DNA from: Hetaerina americana
Lineage: Eukaryota; Arthropoda; Insecta; Odonata; Calopterygidae
Reading direction: 5' to 3'
NCBI GenBank assembly: GCA_022747635.1
Contig: JAKTNV010000005.1
Coordinates: 41,162,738-41,226,737, forward strand
Length of the DNA: 64,000 nt
Positions 61,379 through 64,000 of the stretch are shown one piece after another. The notes below the pieces were generated by a model. That model made no database searches. It was given only the letters and a program-made list of their open reading frames with translations, and was not told the origin of the DNA. A program made the translations under genes and the position numbers. Position 1 is the first letter of the stretch. Each line of letters starts with the position of its first letter.

Positions 61379-63750
61379 TTATTTAATTACGTGTTACGGT
61401 AGATACTGTTGTCATAGTCAGTGGCCGTATGACAGATTAAATATCAAGTAAATTCTCCCATCAAAAATACCCGAGTGAAGGCGAATATGTGTTTAATTTT
61501 ATTTTATAACTATGTAAATGTAAAATTTCTTAAAAATTTATAAAATGTTTTGGTTGCAACATTTTTTTTATTACCATTAAAATTTGCGAGTAGCATTCCC
61601 TTGAACAAATAGATCTTGTGAATGAATGAACTTCTTGCTGGAAAATACATTATCATACATTCAATTATTTTAATTAGAGTTATTCAAAAGTTATGGCATT
61701 AATGAACTTCATTAATTTCTCTATCTTCAGTTAATCTGTGATTATATAATTATAACTTTATGCCGTGAATTTGGTGGATTTCATGCAAGAACTTTATTCA
61801 CGAGCGAACGTGAGCGTGCATTTTCGCGTGATGAAATTCATTACACAGCAGAGGGTTCGGGCCGCAATGAGATAACAGCAGCAGAATTAAAATTTTATAT
61901 TAATGGGTTATATGATTAGATTCGGTCAGAAGTAAAACACTTAGCACTTCTCATAAGAAAATTAATGTTATTTCTCATAATAGCTCCTTCTCTTTTCGTG
62001 TAGAGTCAACTACCTTTACGATTCTTTGGGCATCTTTTCATAATAGTAATGATCTGTTATTAATAATGCAAATTCTTTCTTGGCCACAGTTGCAGAGATA
62101 TTAAAAGAAAGAAAAATCGTGCAAGGTAATAATTCCGTCCAGTTCTTAAATATTTAATTCCAAGGACTATGCCCGTTTTAGATATGCAATAAATACTCTC
62201 TCTTCAACAAAAGTATCATATATTTGCGAATAAATGTCTTTGTGACTTAGTATTAATGTATCCGTCGATCATGCGGCTCCAAAATAAAATAAAAAGATTT
62301 GTTCCTTTATTTCTTCTTCTTCGAGTAATGAACACATTTTGGAAGCAGTCAAACCATACCGCAGCAATAAACCCGAATGTTGCTGAGATAGCTTCGGGGG
62401 GTGGGCACTTACTATTCGGTTCCGACTATGTGAGAAATGCACACTGACGAACGGGTTATGGACCACAGTTCTCTTCCCTGTGGCGATTGCGGTATCTAAA
62501 GAAGTTCCCGAAAAATGACAAGGATTTGGTAAGGGTATCTGTAGACGTCATCCCTCAGTCGTTAGACAAACGCTCAAACCATTAGTCCCTAGTCCCTTGA
62601 GCTAGAACAGTGCTACGATACTGACGTCTTCTCGCGGTCAAGCCCTTACCTCTCCCCTTTGATGGTCACTGGCTGATCGAAATACCATCATTGGAGCTTT
62701 CTAAAGCATTCTTATTATTGGATCTAGGATTTTAATTAACTTCTCATTATTCTTTTGGCAACTGAGAACATATTAAATTTAAAATGTTCAGCAAATTCTT
62801 GAATCGAGATAGTATTGACAAATTATGCGACAGATGGCACGTTTTGGCACGATATTAATTTGTGCATTCAATGGTGTGCGTATGCCGTTGAGATTTAGTA
62901 AGTATATGCTTCATATAATTTTCATTCGCATTAATAGTTCAATCGTACGATAACATTCAAATGGACATGTTAATGACTACATGCGATTTACACCAGTATT
63001 AGAATACTTTTGAGTTATCATTTGACCCCGGATTTTTACATTTTGTGAGATTAAAACAAGTCATTTAGGTTTTACATTACCTTAATATGCTCTAAAAACT
63101 ACTTCTAATAACACTAAAGGGAAATATATAACCATCTTTTCCATAAATTACTAACTCAAATTCAGAAAAGGACGTAAACCCACGACTAAAAAAAGTCCAG
63201 TCGACGAAATCACATTTGCATTCAAAGAACATACAAATATTTTACCAGCATGTGCTAGAATATACTGTTATGGAAGGTTTTGCATTTGTAGCAAAAGTAT
63301 TTTCTCTATTACGTAGTAATAATGAATGATACCGGCGAGAGCGTAACTCATCTGTCGTTACATTTTTGTATCGCGCTGGCGCGGAAAAAATAAACGACTC
63401 CTACAGCACAGTGGCGGACGCGTTTTTTATTTTCGAATTGTTGTTCTTCGCTTGACTATGACCTTCATGCAGAACATCGATTGACGGCGATGTAATAGTC
63501 ACATACAACAATCGAGTGAGCAATATACAGTCAAAATATATGAATTTCCGTAATCTGCTTTTATTGTCTATTTTGTACTAACTTGGCCCTCTTAAAGTTA
63601 TTTTTTCACAAAAAAAAATAAAAATAGGCGTTAACATCAAAAGAAAGATATTCGGGCTCAATGAAGCATTAGTTTTCGGGGTAATAACATGTGTAAAATT
63701 AATTTAAATTATATACTTCATCATGTTCACAATGTATTTTATACTTTATT
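61379..63750. other. AT-rich desert
   Basis: No gene supported. A segment at 62470-62650 has a SINE-like mixed composition but no B-box and is not called. Confidence 0.45.
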
Positions 63751-63812
63751 ACCTCGATGATGACAGTCAACTATGGAGACCGGTCGCAACTGTGATAAAA
63801 TATGTGGGAAGT
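63751..63812 (+). repeat. Dispersed repeat, copy B (non-LTR or Penelope-like tail)
   Basis: This is the homologue of 3611-3668 in the same orientation. It shares gatgacagtc and the end ataaaatatgtggg, and keeps an accggtcgc core that copy A has lost. With copy A it implies an ancestor with a gatgatgacag stem and a gaaaccggtcg-like motif. Both copies appear eroded. Confidence 0.5.
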
Positions 63813-64000
63813 TACCAAGAAGTGCTTTCTTTCTAGGATACTACACATTTACTCAATCAATGCGCCATCAACATGCATTAAAATTATGGATCAAGTTGTT
63901 TGTTTGGAAGTACTGTGTCAATGGGTATGAGTAGAAATAGAAGAAATAAAGTTAGGCAGTGCATGAATGCAAACCCTACATAGATGTTTCACACACAATT

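Noticed and set aside
62470..62650. Another minus-strand SINE
   Set aside because: The composition is SINE-like, but no B-box and no second copy could be found.
1..64000. CRISPR array, operon, phage or other prokaryotic defence system
   Set aside because: No regularly spaced repeats, no tandem co-directional genes and no ribosome-binding-site pattern. The DNA is eukaryotic in character.

Overview
The window reads as non-coding nuclear DNA of a eukaryote, most likely an arthropod and probably an insect. It is AT-rich, with long (TA)n tracts, several tRNA-derived SINEs, a decayed mariner transposase tail, a decayed LINE reverse-transcriptase tail, and no dense run of open reading frames. No bacterial, phage or organellar gene is visible, and there is no rRNA gene, genuine tRNA gene or CRISPR array. 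I recognise no intact protein-coding gene. Most longer open frames are T-rich or lie in strand-biased purine or pyrimidine blocks, where stop codons are rare by composition.

Layout. Positions 1-1040 hold a SINE scrap and a CpG-rich block with a candidate first exon on the minus strand (737-503) ending at a strong 5' splice site. From 1040 to 8200 the DNA is AT-rich. It contains a perfect 18-bp hairpin (1296-1337), one copy of a dispersed repeat (3611-3668), a (TA)n microsatellite (7049-7152), and an acceptor fused directly to a donor at 7306/7307 that looks like a recursive splice site of a long plus-strand intron. A LINE remnant sits at 8222-8545. From 11 kb to 61 kb, AT-rich desert alternates with blocks that are G/A-rich on the plus strand (11460-11900, 21320-21980, 27240-28060, 31990-32790) or C/T-rich (23000-24860, 35560-36300, 37840-38290, 41090-41480, 49050-49860, 58080-58740).

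Mobile elements. SINE family 1 has a tRNA head and the body seen at 96-133, 43982-44088, 53006-53116 and 53127-53311. The copy at 43982 is 5'-truncated and flanked by a perfect 12-bp target-site duplication. The two copies near 53 kb lie head to head. SINE family 2 has copies at 31690-31911 and 53735-53932, both on the minus strand. Single tRNA-like repeats lie at 29641-29816 and 59685-59890. A second copy of the 3.6-kb dispersed repeat lies at 63751-63812, in the same orientation.

Functionally, the window is best read as intronic or intergenic DNA of a large-genome arthropod. The most unusual signals are the fused splice sites, the foldback SINE pair, two adjacent 3-nt-loop hairpins at 59475-59573, the recurring strand-asymmetric blocks, and a possible decayed seven-transmembrane chemoreceptor at 51047-52101. 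I did not find a convincing new molecular system.
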